Shown one piece after another: positions 45,932 to 59,261 of a stretch of 64,000 bases of DNA. Under the pieces are notes generated by a model. The model had not been told where the DNA came from, ran no database searches, and saw only the letters and a program-made list of their open reading frames with translations. Made by a program: the position numbers and the translations under genes. How positions within the stretch are numbered: the first letter of the stretch is position 1; each line of letters starts with the position of its first letter. This DNA comes from Gautieria morchelliformis (lineage: Eukaryota; Basidiomycota; Agaricomycetes; Gomphales; Gomphaceae), in the NCBI GenBank assembly GCA_015179125.1, contig WHVA01000286.1, positions 81,227-145,226 on the forward strand. Reading direction: 5' to 3'.

Positions 45932-48900
45932 TTGAGACAGGTTGTGTATATTATCCATTGCAGGCCTATGTCAGTCTCTTCTGGAGGCTGTGACGCTGCC
46001 CTGCATCCCATGGACCGATGTTCGCCCCCAGATGGCTTCTCCTCCGAACCAGAACTGGAACCAACAGATTTTGATCACGGGTCAGATACCACACTGGCCA
46101 TTGTCCCGAGCACTCCCACCCGTGGTTTGTCTGCACCACCAATCCCTCAGCATGTGAAGTCCTCCCCATGAGCCTCCTCGGCTCACCTCTAAAACGTAAA
46201 CGCGGCCTGCTGGCTGGTACTCGTAAACTGCAAAGGCAGGCTGAGAAGAACATGACCCCAGCTGAAGTCCAGCTGTTTTGGCGGACTGAGAAAGAACAGC
46301 GTGAGCGTCGTAATTCACAACTATGGGCAACAGAGCTGGCCCAACAGGAGGCAGAAGCATTTGCAGAGACCAAGAGAAGGGAGGCCAGGGCCGCGGTAGC
46401 TGAAGCAGAGAGGCAAGTATCTGAGGAAGCTGATCAGATGCGCTGAATTAAGGCTGCCTTGGCCGGGTTGAAACACGACCATGGGTTTCATTCTCTCTGG
46501 AATTTCTGTTGAAAGTCTTGCCAGCGGGTTGCGTATGCGATGGGGAATTGTGGAGTTTGTGGAAGATCATAAAGGGAATAGGGAAGAGAACGCAGCTTCG
46601 GTTGTTTGTGCTAACACCACGCGCAGTGACAACAACGGACACACCGACCGACACCAACGTCCAGTCAAAGATAACACGGGTGACTTCAATGAGTCAACAA
46701 GATGGAGATTAAACTGCCTGAAGTTTTCTACATACACTACTAGCTATTTAACTGGTGGCGCTATGAAGATACGGTGCAAACAAATTCCGGTCAGGGGGTT
46801 GACTCGGATCATAGCTCGGGGTTAGGGGTAGCCGGCTATGTGTACACGCATGTGATAATGGGGCCACGCGGTACTACATCCAGAGCCGACACTACTCAAT
46901 TCATAACAATTTCATGGACAATGTCTTTACATCTAAGGACCAACAAATTTCTGCCCTGGCCTCTCGCTTGGCCAAAATGCATGGCCCAAACCTCATGTCC
47001 ATTTGAATGATCGGGACCCTGATGGGACATCGCAGTTTGCACTCCAGTTGCTTGCACAAAAGCTTCAGGGCGAGGCCACTGGACTCAGCCAAATCCTCAG
47101 CCGCCATGAATTTAAATCTGTCACAGCCGTGCTTGAGTCTTTTCATATGGATAAACTCCTTCAGGAGCTTGAGGATAATGCACCTGTCCTACTACGGCTG
47201 TTGGGGGGGGGTCGCTTTGACACCTGTGAGGCTGGCTAAGCTAAACCTTGGGAATGTGACGCGTCGCAATCATAACTTGGTGAGAGCTTAGTTTTCTAGT
47301 GTTGAGAACGTGAAACTTATCTGCTGATATGGCAGGTGTTAGCCACAGTGTGCTGCATGCTCACATTTACACATAATGAGAAGTCAAGCAACTTCCAGTT
47401 GATCATGGGGTTGTTCCTATTGGGCTCTGGAGCAAAAAAGGGGTTGATTGAGGTGCTTGCGCATGCTGGGTTGTCAGTGTCCTACACTACTATTGTCAGG
47501 AGAGTCAAAATGTTATCCGAGGAAGGAGTGGCCCGCTTTGTTCGCATCGCTTGAGAACAGATGTGTATGATTGTCTGGGATAACATTAACATTGCATTCC
47601 GAGTGTCACAACAATGTGTAACATCCAAGGACCACTTCGATAATGGGACGACAGCCACACTTATACCTTTGTTTAGCCCACGAACATTGGGTTCAGTGCC
47701 TCTGGGGACATTGCCTCTGGACATGAAGCCCTCTCGCAGCGGCCATCGCACCATGACAGAGGTGGCTGGCGATATACTGCTCCCCAATGGTGAACAGGAG
47801 CTTCAACTACGTAATGCGTGTCTGAGGCAGCTCAAGCGCATGGCAGCTGAGCACATCCCAGGCTTGCGGCATTTGCGGGACCAATTGGAGGAGTCACCCG
47901 AGGTCTTGCGGATTCCTGTGTACAGAACTGAGCAGTACCCTCTGCCAGTGATGAAAATTGATGAGTCAAGCATTGAAGGTACAATTCAGGTTCTAAATAA
48001 TATTATGGGTCAAACATTACATATGTGTGAAGAAGACTTACTGAAACATGGATTGTTCGTCATTGATGGGGACCTGCTAACCATTCAGTTATTAGACAAG
48101 GTAGCGTCATTTCATATCCTCGGTAGAGTTCAATTTGATGTGATGTTAAGGTAGAAGTGGCCCGACGGGATGACAGTGATCTATTAGAAGGGCTCCAATA
48201 TACCATCCGACAATTTGGCATTTTTCACGCAAAAATGGCAGGGTGTCGAATGGTAGTTAATCAGCACTGGGGAACACCAAACACCCAGTGGCCAGGATGT
48301 CTGTGGAAGGAGAACATGGTGGCTGGGAGGAAGCCAATGGTGGCTGGGTGGAAAGCCAAGAAATCTCCTCCGTGGCGAACATGTCATGAGCTACTCCATA
48401 TTTCAGCAGCCGGACACATTTGCGATGCATTCAAGGTCGTCAGTGGGGTGGATGTTCTTGAATATTGGGCAAGCGGCCTGTCCATGGAAGAGTTTCATAC
48501 CGCATCGGTGTCAGTCTTGGAGAGATTTTTCTCTTCGGCACCTATAATAGAAGCACGCGCCCAACCTCCCCTGCTCAGGGATCATATCCATGAGAATACA
48601 TTACTCTACAATCATGACGTGCTGCTCTACCTGGAGCTCTGTGATGCTGTCAAAACCGGGGATATTGGGAGGGTTTTCAATGTATTTCGCATTTGGATGG
48701 TGATGATGCGAGCGAAAAATTGCATGCCAAGATATGCTGATGCAATTTTTGAGACATTGTGCCGATTGGAAACCTATCCTGAAGACCTTCGGTGTGTTGC
48801 CATTGTATGCCTCTGAGATGTTCAACTCACAATTCCTAACAGCGAGCTCTACCTACACAATTGGCTTGTAAACCTGAGTGGTAAGGACAGAGGCTGGAAA

Positions 48901-49522
48901 GAGGTTGATCTCTTACAGGAGCATCAGAACTTTTGGGCAAAGGTGAGTGAATTCATTGGCGATATGAACAAAAACCTAAAGGCCTTAGGTGATATATATG
49001 GCTAAAGGGGTCAATAAGAGTTGGGAATGGCTTGCGATGATAACTGTCTGCATTTTCGTCCTTTGAGATGCCATGCGTACAGTGCATCAGGCTTTCCATG
49101 GTGTGCCCAGCGGCAGTAGGAATACAACCCCAGAAATGGTGACCGAGGTCAAACTCGTCGCAGATTATATGGCCCAGGAACGGCTCCACATCCATGTGAT
49201 CAATCGGGATGGGCACGGTGTGACGGAACCAGTCATTGACTTGCTCACTGAGGGTGCAACATTCCCGAACAATTCAAAGGCATTTCGCAATTTGCTAGTG
49301 GACCAGAGGCGAGTCAGACCAGGGGTGCCCACGAGTCATCATGAGCCCACTGGGACAGAGACCGAAAGTGAGGAGGAACTAGTGGGAGGGGAGGGCAACG
49401 AGAATGCCTTGGAATATGAGGTGGATCCTAATGACCTTGTGAGCGACCCTGAGGAATTCCCCGAGTGGACAGATACGATGATTCAGGCAGCATTAGGATT
49501 GATTCAGAGTATGGGAGCATAA
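45932..49522 (+). CDS. DUF6589 protein gene, probably decayed in its 5' part
   Basis: DUF6589 is a domain of unknown function that is abundant in Agaricomycetes. N-terminal pieces read SLLGSPLKRKRGLLAG and a Glu/Ala-rich coiled coil, QQEAEAFAETKRREARAAVA (46200-46440). The stretch 46450-47000 cannot be read as one protein. From 47336 come NFQLIMGLFLLGSGAKKGLI and GLSVSYTTIVRRVKMLSEEG. The hallmark is IVWDNINIAFRVSQQ with HFDNGTTATLIPLFS (47570-47680). Then follow RDDSDLLEGLQYTIRQFGIF and FHAKMAGCRMVVNQHWG, a tandemly duplicated GGWK-like segment near 48320-48350, and HDVLLYLELCDAVKTGDIGR. The final exon (49073-49522) is acidic. The gene is convergent with the RecQ-like helicase gene, 335 bp away. 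Whole-gene integrity is doubtful. Confidence 0.68.
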
Positions 49523-49857
49523 TTATTTAACGCCAGTAACGTGTCTGCTCGTGCAGGCCATGCTAGCCTTTCCAGGGTGCAGCGGACCTCTTTATGTAGG
49601 TGGGCTTCCATTTGGTCGATGTCTGTCAGTCATTCATTGTTCCCATGGTACCATTTCTGACCATTGGCAAACAACAGGTGCCAGTCATCCAAATATTCAT
49701 GCAGACTGGGGTAGGTTTTTTCATCTAGGTTTTTTCGTCTTGACCACGCCGCATGATGAGGGTGATTGAGATTGGCTGGGGGATGAGCTCGTGATAGGCC
49801 CATAACTGTAAAATATGTGGTTAGGCCAACATGACATTGTTCCTTTTCATGTACATC
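49523..49857. other. Convergent gap between DUF6589 and RecQ genes
   Basis: A 335-bp region between the two stops, presumably holding both 3' UTRs. No repeat or gene is seen. Confidence 0.5.
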
Positions 49858-52075
49858 TCAGCGCACCTTTTTTGGTAGCATAGCCATGAAGTCCTTCGAC
49901 AGGTAGTGTGAGTGTGCTTGCAAGTTTTTCACCGAATGGAGAATATCGTTGAAAGCCCTTGATATCTCACGGTCAGAAATGGTCCCATCAGCACCTGCCA
50001 TGCTGGTGCTCGCGACTCCATCAGCCGACCATGTCCGCTGCTGCCTGACATTGGCCCGGTATTCAGCATCTATCAAACGATAGACTTCATTCAACGCCTC
50101 AAGCAATAAGTCTCCAAACTTCTGCATGAAAGCCCAGCATACACATCCACGAAGCTCCCCAGGTGAGCTGATTCTTGTCCCAGATGAAGCAATTGCTTCA
50201 ATGATCTCATCAGGGAGGACATGGACTGGAAGCACCAGATATTTGGCTGGCCACCTCGCGGCTACAAGCTCTGTGCGCCAGAGTGCCAACTGGTCCCGTA
50301 CTACATCATGTTCCCTGGGGGGCGCCTTACGGCGCCGACCTTTTTTGAGCAATGGCCAACCGGATTCACAAACAATATCGGGGATAGGAAAATGCCCAGG
50401 TTCACAGATATCACAACACCTAGCCGAAGGAGGGCTCACTGCTGGCAATGCACCTACACCCAGTCAGCGTAGACATGCTCTACAATGCGGAGTCACTCAT
50501 GTTTCCGTCCATTTTCATAATAGTCATCCCATGCAATTCTCCGACACCCTGTCCCATTGATGAACAATGCCATATATTTGCTGTCCCGGACCTCCATGGC
50601 ACTGGGTTTCCGTTTCCATCCCACAATTCCTGTTGCCTGAGTCGAGGTGCCTTCGACCTCAACCCAACCTTCCACTGGAAACTCTAGGGCTGGCTGCGGC
50701 CTGTGTTCTTCCATTGTAATCTCCTCAAGTTGTGCTGCTTCCAAAATTCCACCCACTGTTACTGCACCCTTGTGCCTCATGCGTGACTTCTCGATGTACA
50801 ATACCATTTCTCTGCATTCCATTAGTACCCTCCCAGCCCGCCCAGCATGCTGAACAAGGGCCGCAAATGAGGGGGGGACTTTCCAAAGCACAACCCTGAA
50901 TATGTTCCGCAAATTCATACCCTGGAAACACGGGTCAGGTGAGACATTGGCATGCAAACTGAGATCTCACCAATCCCAAGGCCTCTGTCGCCATTAAAAC
51001 TCGAATCTTTCCGTCTCATAAACTCTCCAGGATATTTCCTTTGTGCTTCGTACCCACATGACGGTGATAAAATGCCATGGCCACCGGAGGAATCCCTGCT
51101 GGCAGATGCTGTCGGAGCATATCGCAAGCTAGCTCAGCCTCGGTGCAATCATTGAAATAAATGATTGTGCTCTCCAGGTCTTCAAGGCGTTGGGCTTCAT
51201 GTGGAACCAGGAAAGACAACTCGGCAAATGCATCCTTGGGCTGCAAAATGGGTTGGACACATAATTCCACATTGGGTCGTGCATTGGAGAACTTGATGAT
51301 TTCCGCAGCTTCCCCGATATGCAGAGTATTTTGGAGATCTTCGAGTAGTAATGGCGCTACAGTGGCAGATGCCGCCAGTAAAGGGAGTCCTGCAGGCAAA
51401 TGACCACGCAAGATCCCTCCAGCATCCCTGTAATCAGGTTGGAATGATCCTCTCCACTCAAGTATGGTATGTGCCTCATCGAACCCCCAAAATAGAAGGC
51501 TGTCAAGTACTTCCGGCCGTGAGGTTACCTTCGTGTGGAAGTCCGGATGCTTTGTGATCTCTGGGGAAGCGAAACCAACACAAAACTGGCCACGTCCGAA
51601 TTCCTGACATAACTGAGTCATTGCAATTCAACTATTGTGATGAATGTGAACTTACTGCGAGAACATCACCCGTCACCATGTTTTCCGCACACAAGGCCAC
51701 AGCGGGAATACCATGAGAATTCAGATCAGCTGTCTGTCCGAAAAGCTTATGAGGACCCAGTCATGTCCAGAGTAAAACATTCACTACTTGTTCTTTCATT
51801 AATTCAACGAGAGGTGACACAATTAAGACCACCTTCTGGTGACTTGGTTCGTTGTCACCCGGGGCCCAATGAGCGAAAAGGGGCAAATAGAAGGCCAGCG
51901 TCTTCCCACCCCCTGTAGGGATAGATAGCACGCAGTCTTTCCTGCCCAGTATGGCTTCGCAGACTTCAAACTGCCAGTCATTGATGGCCTCGACACTGAA
52001 TAAGGTCTGAACACGTTCCGAGACGTGCTAACGGAACGTGCTCGGTGATTGAAATACAGCAGGGGCATCCTCCAT
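49858..52075 (-). CDS. RecQ-like DNA helicase
   Basis: An ATP-dependent 3'-5' helicase of the RecQ type. Motif I is LSIPTGGGKTLAFYLPLF (about 51930-51880), motif Ia-like VVLIVSPLVELMKEQ, motif II FDEAHTILEWRGSF (about 51480-51440), and motif III LLAASATVAP. Lobe 2 has TIIYFNDCTEAELACDML and KIRVLMATEALG. An intron of about 60 bp leads to MNLRNIFRVVLWKVP, then motif VI QHAGRAGR (about 50850-50830). A zinc-binding-like segment CCDICEPGHF (about 50420) and a C-terminal region ending PKKVR at 49858 follow. Introns at about 51750-51790 and 51630 join cleanly. One in-frame TGA (near 51025) stands where an Arg codon CGA would fit. Otherwise the gene reads through. The 5' end lies next to a Gypsy fossil at 52100. 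Confidence 0.78.
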
Positions 52076-52099
52076 CTCCTGGGTGACCACTCTAAAACC

Positions 52100-54199
52100 A
52101 AGGTTGTATGGGCAACTGGGCATTGGGCCAGATACAGTTCCATACCCCAGATCAACTTCCGTCTATTCCGACGTTGTCCACAAAGATGGCTCAGGCCTCT
52201 TCTGCAACTCCGCTCATGGATTCAGTTCTGCACTCCGGTCCCACTTTAGCACCTCCGTCCCTTGAAGCTCCTCGAATTGCGCTCGTTTCCGCCACCGCTT
52301 TCCACGTATTGCAACAGCAAGAAGATATGACTGTTTTCCAGCTTCACCTTTCTGATTCGGCTTCAGTCAAGGCTCGTTCCGCCTCAACTTCCGCTCCGGT
52401 CGACATGAGCTCAGTTCCGGAAGAATATTGTGACTTCCCGGACGTGTTCAACAAGGCCAAAGCCGATAAACCTGCTGAACATCGACCTTATGATCTAAAG
52501 ATAGATTTGGAAGAAGGAGCATCTCCGCCCCTGGGACCGATCTACTCCCTTTCGCAAAGTGAACTCCAAACTCTCCGAGAGTTCGTCGATGAACACCTCA
52601 ACATGGGCTTTATCCGCCCTTCGCTGTCTCCGCACGGCACTCCGGTCCTTTTCGTCAAGACGAAGGATGGATCTCTCTGCCTCAGCGTCGATTTCCGCGG
52701 ACTCAACGCCCTCACTAAGAAGGACAAATATCCGCTTCTGTGCATTTCCGACCTCCTCGACACTCCCCGCAGGGCAAAGATCTACACCAAAATTGACCTC
52801 CGGCACGCTTATCACCTTGTCCGCATCCGCGAAGGTGACGAGTGGAAAACCACACACTCGCTACGGTGCTTTTGAGTGGGTTGTCATGCCTTTTGCTCTA
52901 ACCAATTCTCCCGCCGCTTTTCAGCAATTTATGAACGACATATTTTCCGACCTCCTCGATGTATGCATTCTAGTCTACATTCACAACATCCTCATCTATT
53001 CCGACACACTGGAAAAACACCGGGAACATGTCCGCGAAGTACTCCGCCGTCCCCGCAAACACCATCTCTACGCAAAAGCAGAGAAATGTGAATGGCATCG
53101 CGACATGGTCGAATACCTTGGCTACATCCTCTCTCCTACAGGTCTTACCATGGCAGAGGACAAGGTCAAGGCAATTCAAGAATGGCCGGAACCCCGACGT
53201 GTTAAGGATGTGCAGTCTTTCCTTGGCTTCGCCAACTTTTACCGGTGTTTCATTTATAATTTTTCCAACATTACTGTTCCGCTCACGCGTCTCACCAGGA
53301 AGGGTGCCCCATGCAATTTTACTCTGGAATGCCGTTCCACAATTGAAACCCTAAAAGCGGCCTTCACTACGGCTCCTATACTCGGTTTCTGGATTCCTGA
53401 TGCCCAACTTGTACTCGAAACCAACGCTTCCGACTACGTGCTAGCCACCATCCTTTCCATCATTTCCCCCGACGATGGAGAAATTCATCCGATCACATTT
53501 CATTCCCGCACCTTTTCCACCCCGGAACTCAACTACGACGTCCATGCTAAGGGAACTACTTGCGATCTTCGAAGCCTTCAAAATTTGGTGACACTACCTC
53601 GAAGGTCCAACTTATCTGATCAATGTTGTAACGGATCATAAAAACCTTGAGTATTTTGCGACTACTAAGATTTTGACTCACCGTCAAGTCCGCTGGTCTG
53701 AATATCTCTCACAGTTCAACATGGTGATCCGCTTCCGCCCCAGAAAGCTCGGAGCAAAACCCGACGCACTCACTAGACGTTGGGACGTCTACCCAAAAGA
53801 GGGAAGTAGCGACTATGCCAGCGTTAACCTGCACAATTTCCACCCAGTATTCTCGACTGAGCAGCTGGCATCGTCCCTGCGTGCCACAGCATTTCAATTT
53901 CCGCTACTCCGCGCCTCGATTATTATGGACACCGAGTCTCTCCATTCCGACATCCGTTCCGCACTTCGTTCCGACCCCATCCCACCGCAATGGATAAGAA
54001 CAGACTCATGAAACACTTGGGGACTGCTGACCATGAGGTCCATGGTGAATATCAACAGCATCTAGATTGAAACATGTGAATTTTGCTAAGTCGTCACAAA
54101 AGATTCAAGCGGAGATTGTTACTCTGCGACGCGCCTCATAAGTGGCTCCAGTCTCTATAAAAAGTAGCATGATTATAGAGACTGGATCGAGTCTAGACC
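52100..54199 (+). mobile_element. Ty3/Gypsy LTR retrotransposon fossil (pol part and 3' LTR start)
   Basis: The region carries reverse transcriptase (about 52440-53200, with FIRPSLSPHGTPVLFVKTKD and SVDFRGLNALT), connection and RNase H parts (about 53300-53800). After a gap comes the polypurine tract and LTR start (tgttactctgcgacgcgcct) at 54117. It lacks gag, integrase and the 5' LTR here. It is broken and truncated, with a few interruptions. A Copia element sits in its 3' LTR. Confidence 0.78.
54117..54199 (+). repeat. Gypsy 3' LTR, 5' portion
   Basis: LTR begins with TG after the purine-rich tcaagcggaga. It is cut at 54199 by the Copia insertion. A related LTR start lies at 45791-45818 on the minus strand. 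Confidence 0.65.
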
Positions 54200-54313
54200 T
54201 GTTGCAGTACTGCCAATGACGCAGTCGGTCACGTGATATCCCTAATCTAGCGTCTGAGTTCAAAGAGAGAACTATACAGTTCTTCCTCTTCGAACTCAGT
54301 CCTGCGTGCAACA
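54200..54313 (+). repeat. Copia 5' LTR
   Basis: Starts tgttgcag and ends gcaaca. It is followed by ggttatgggccccgc, the primer-binding-site position. Confidence 0.85.
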
Positions 54314-54356
54314 GGTTATGGGCCCCGCACTCTGAACGAAGAAAAGAATTATTGTC

Positions 54357-57300
54357 ATGTCAGACTCAGAGACCGAAAAGCACGCGAGAAGCATTAAGCT
54401 TACCAGCTCGAACTATAATGTTTGGGCAGTGGCTCTGCAAGGGAAACTCATGACAGTAAATGCATGGCGGATAATTACCGAAGACCTCAAAAGGCCGGTG
54501 GATACCATACAGGCAGAAAAATGGCTACTAAAGCGAGAGGAAGCCGCTGGTATTATCTTGAACTCCTTAACTCCAACGCAGTATGTCCATATCAAGGGGA
54601 TCATGGATGATCCCATCGAGATGTGGAATAGGTTGAGAGCCGCGCACCGATTGCAGGTAGCAAACAGCCATTTCCACGCTATGCAGAAGCTGCTAAGCAT
54701 ACGAAAAGATGATGGGAATCGCTCACAGACTATATTACCCGAACAAATATGGCCACCAACAATCTCTTTTCACTCGCACCGAGCACACTTACCGTCCAGA
54801 ACATCATCGATGAGATTGGGATACACGCTGCAATCGCCAGGCTCAACCACATCGAATATGGCGCCTTCACATCGTCCATCCTCTTACTCAGTACCCTCGA
54901 CCGTGTGGCCATCACCACAGCCTTCCGGAACGAGGACTTGAAGCGCCAGGCCTCCTCAGCATCATCAGCAGCGGCGCTGTCAACAATCTCCAAAAAGAGG
55001 GGCAACGTCGCAACTTGCACCGTCTGCAAGAAACGAGGTCATACAGCGGACCAGTGCTGGATAGCACATCTGGAACTCAAACCACGCCGGGGTGAGGAGA
55101 TTGGAGGAAGTAACGGTGCAAATCAAGCGAGGGAGCGAACCCAGAGCGAAGTCACACAGGAATTAGCAGGAAACGCAAGTCTATGGACCCTGTCCCCTTC
55201 CTCCACCGGCAGCGACACTGACCTGCATTGGAACACAGATACAGGGGCCACCAGTCATATGACGGCCCCCCGTCACCGTCATTGGCTGCGAGATTATGAA
55301 GCTTACCGCATACCCATTCGACTAGCCACCAATGAGATCGTATATTCGGTGGGAAGGGGGAAAGTCTTATTCATCCCTGAGATCAATGAAAAATTAGCAC
55401 AGAATGTTATTTTCTCCCAAGTCTTACACGTACCTGCACTGAAAAATACTCTGCTCGCAGTCCTCCATTTACCCACCCAACATGGATTCACAGTTAACAT
55501 CGTGAAGGATCGCATCTCATTCTCCCGAAATGGACAACTATGCTTCTGTGCTACCGTACAAAACGGGATAGGCTTCTTAGCTGGGAATACGATGTTAAAC
55601 TCAGTATGCGCACTCGCCACTTCACCGCCCACCATAGATCACCCACTACTACACAAGCAACTTGCCCATATTGGTTGAGTGCGCCTGGAGAGACTCTTGA
55701 CGGAGGATATGGCAAGTGGAATACACATAAGTGACAGTGCAGAAATTCCCCAGATCTGTGAACGCTGCATTGCTGCTAAACAATATTGTCATCCCTTTCC
55801 AAAAAGGAGTGCCAACCGCGCATCCAGGCCACTTGATCTGATTGTCTCCGATGTGCATGGCCCCCTCCCCGTCCACACAGCATCTGGGTACCGATACTGG
55901 ATCACCTTCACGGATGACTGCACAAGGTACAGATGCGCCTACCTCCTTAGAACGAAGGACGAAGCATTTGACGCCTATCGATTGTATGAGGCGATGGCAG
56001 AGAATCAGACAAATTCCCGAGTGCGACGATTTCAGGACGATAAAGGGGGTGAGTACATCGGTCATAAATGGATGCAGCACTTCCAGTGTCGAGGCATAAT
56101 CCACGAACATACAACGAAGGGAACGCCACAGCAAAATGGCATTTCAGAAAGAACCAACCGGACACTTACCAAAGGGATAGTCGCTTTACTGCAGCAAGCT
56201 CGCTTGCCAGCATCAATGTGGGGAGAGGCTCTAAAACTACTGATCAGAATTATTAATGCCACCCCAACCTCTGCTCTCCCTGACAAGACACCCTACCAAG
56301 CATGGTATGGGTGCAAACCAGACCTAGGAATGCTATGCACTTTTGGTTGCGCCCCATATGTCCACATCCAGAGCAAGGAGAGGGATGGCCTACAGCCAAA
56401 GTCCCATAAATGCATCTACCTTGGTTTCGAGGATGGATACAAAGGATGGCGCTGCTTAGATCCCATCACAAAACGCACCATAATATCCTGCGACATTATC
56501 TTCGATGAATCCGATTTCCCAGGCCTCTCTATCACGGCAAGTACAAGTGAACAAAACGTTCCCCTACCTACTCTCTTCCCCATCGAGGCCGGTGCGGTAC
56601 CGAACATGCAGCCCCCTCTTCAGGACTTGTAGCGGAGGAATCCATTGGAATCAAGGGACTATCCAGGACTGGTTGGGTTATCGAGGTGGGTTCCTACCTG
56701 AAGCCGATCCTGACATTGATGTCCCACCCCCTCCCGAGCTGGTCCAACCCCTCCCACCTGACCCCCCCGCTCATCCTGACCCACCACAATGATCCAGTCG
56801 TGCCACGATCTGCCAGGATTATCACCAACTCCACGACCTGTTCCTCCGACCCTGCCTGACCCCACCCCAGATCACAACGATCCTGGCCCTGAGGGGGGTG
56901 CAGCAGCTAGCGCATCAACCATCCAGGCCCTAGAATTCGTCTACAATGGTTCAAACATCTTCAGCAAAAACGAAACCTCACCAGATATCAAATTAGTATT
57001 CAATGCAACCATCAAGGATGATCGAGTGCCTAAAACATTTGCTGAAGCGATGCGACACTCGGATGCACCATTGTGGAAAAACTCAACAGATGCAGAAATC
57101 CATGCGCTACTAGAAAATGGGACATGGGAGCTTGAAATATTACCACCTAGAGAAAAAGCCATTGGCTCACGCTGGGTATTCCGAATCAAACTCCATTTGG
57201 ACGGATCACTCGACAAGTACAAGAGCCGCCTGGTTGCAAAAGGTTATACTCAGCGACCGGGTATTGATTACGATGAAGTGTTTGCCCCCACGACACGATG

Positions 57301-58587
57301 GGCAGCACTACATGCAATACTAGCTCAGGGGGCACTTCAAGGGGCACATATTGAGTCTGTAGACATATCCAACGCATACCTGAATGGAGTCCTGGGCGAC
57401 GACACATGCATATACATGCAACAGCCAGAATGCTATCATCAGGGGGAGCAGATTGGGTCTGCAGACTAAAAAGGGGGCTCTATGGATTGAAGCAGAGTGG
57501 TAGACTGTGGTACGAACGATTGGGAGCAGCCTTAGAAGGCATGGGATTCAAACGCCTCCAATCTGACCCTCATGTTTATATATGGATGACCGATGTGACA
57601 AAAGTCATAATCCCTGTTTTTGTCAACAACCTCACTCTAGTATCAGATTCTAAACAGGAACTGGATAGAGTGAAGGATGAACTGAGAAAAATCTTCAAAT
57701 TGAAGGACCTAGGGCCGACAACGTCACTACTGGGGGTAGAAGTGAAGTATGATCGCTCACAGAAGACACTGAAATTATCGCAGAAGTAATATATTCAGGA
57801 AATCTTAGAACGATTCCAAATGTCAGATTGCCAACCCATATTCACACCTATGGCCCCAGGCATGCACCTGAACTCTAGTATGGGACCTTCAACTCCAGAA
57901 GAGATAGAAGAAATGCAGAATGTACCATATCTGAATGCGATTGGAGCGCTGAATTACCTAGCAGTCGCAAGGCACCCTGATATCGCATATGCTGTCGGTC
58001 GCCTTGCCCGTTTCAACTTGAACCTGGGACCGACACATTGGGCAGCAGTGAAGCATCTCCTGTGCTACCTGAAAGGAACCATCGATCTAGCCCTCACCTT
58101 TGCACCAGATCCCTCTGCCAAGTTGTTCCAGACATGGACGGATGCCGACCATGGGGGAAACCTGGATAATGGCTGATTGACCTCCGGTTTCGTTACCAAA
58201 GTCGGGACCGGAGCTATTAGCTGGGCTAGCAAGTTACAGAATTTTGTTACCTTGTCAACAACAGAAGCCGAGTTCGTCGCTTCAGTTTTTGCAGGGACGG
58301 AGATCGTATGGCTAAGAAACCTTTTTGGTGAGCTCGGTTCAAAATTGGAGGCCCCATCTTACCTCTACATCGACAATCAATCTATGCTTTCCATCACTAA
58401 AAATCCTGAGCATCACAGGCGAATGAAGCACCTCAACCTCAGGTACTTCTGGTTGAGAGAGAAGGTCATGCAGAAAATTATTCAAATCAGGTACATACCT
58501 ACTGGTAGCATGCCAGCGGATCTACTCACGAAGGCGCTGCCTCGCGAATTAGTAGAGCAGCACCGGCGCACCATGGGTCTGTTCTGA
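54357..58587 (+). pseudogene. Copia gag-pol coding region (fossil)
   Basis: In order: a gag region starting MSDSETEKHARSIKLTSSNY, a CCHC knuckle CTVCKKRGHTADQCW (about 55016-55060), protease WNTDTGATSHM (about 55230), the GAG-pre-integrase region, integrase (about 55750-56250, with DLIVSDVHGPLP and QQNGISERTNRT), a linker, reverse transcriptase (about 57000-57800), and RNase H (about 58120-58560, with TWTDADHGG and LYIDNQSMLS). This protease-integrase-RT-RNase H order is diagnostic of Ty1/Copia. The region is broken in several places. Confidence 0.85.
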
Positions 58588-58613
58588 CGGCAGAAGGACT
58601 GCATCAGGGGGGT

Positions 58614-58618
58614 GTGTT
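58614..58618. repeat. Target duplication GTGTT, left
   Basis: Repeated at 59699-59703. Its position spans the polypurine tract-LTR junction of the Copia element. Confidence 0.65.
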
Positions 58619-58844
58619 ACAGGGAAAGTCTTAAATCCCCACCCCGATGCGACGCTTCGGACTCCGACGCACACGCTTGTGTAAGTTCTCCACATCGCAA
58701 TGAAGTTTATTTATAAAGAAACACATAATATAATGGCAATAAAATGCGTCAGAAACATTCTGAAAGATTAAAACATGTTACATTTATTGTAACTATAAGC
58801 GTCTCAGTGTCAGGGTTCATGCGTTTCCTTCCACAAGTTTCTAT

Positions 58845-58985
58845 TTCCTTCTATGAGTTTCCGTCACCTTCCGTCAGTTTCCATAACCTTCCGTCACCTT
58901 CCGTCACATGTCACCTTCCGTCACATGTCACATTCTGTCACATTCTGTGACCTTCCATCACTTTCCGTAACCTATAAGTTTCCGT
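58845..58985. repeat. Short tandem repeats based on CCTTCCGTCA
   Basis: About ten variant copies of ccttccgtca, cattctgtca and tttccgtaac follow one another, some with acatgt between. Confidence 0.75.
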
Positions 58986-59261
58986 CTCCCCTATTATGTA
59001 AGCCTTGCCAGCGCTATAAGACTGTAGCCCATGTGGTGGCGTTTCCTCAGCTTGATCTGAGGATACCCACTACACAGGCAAGTCCCCATGTATCTATTGT
59101 TGGTAGAGTTATAATCTGAGGATACCCACTACACAGTTGGTCATTGTCCTAGTATCGGCTCTTATCTCCTTGAGTATCTTTGGTTGTGGCTTCGTCATTA
59201 GTGTTGCCCTCACACTCAGTCTGAATATATAATGTTTAAAGGGTACCTTGTGATGTGATGT

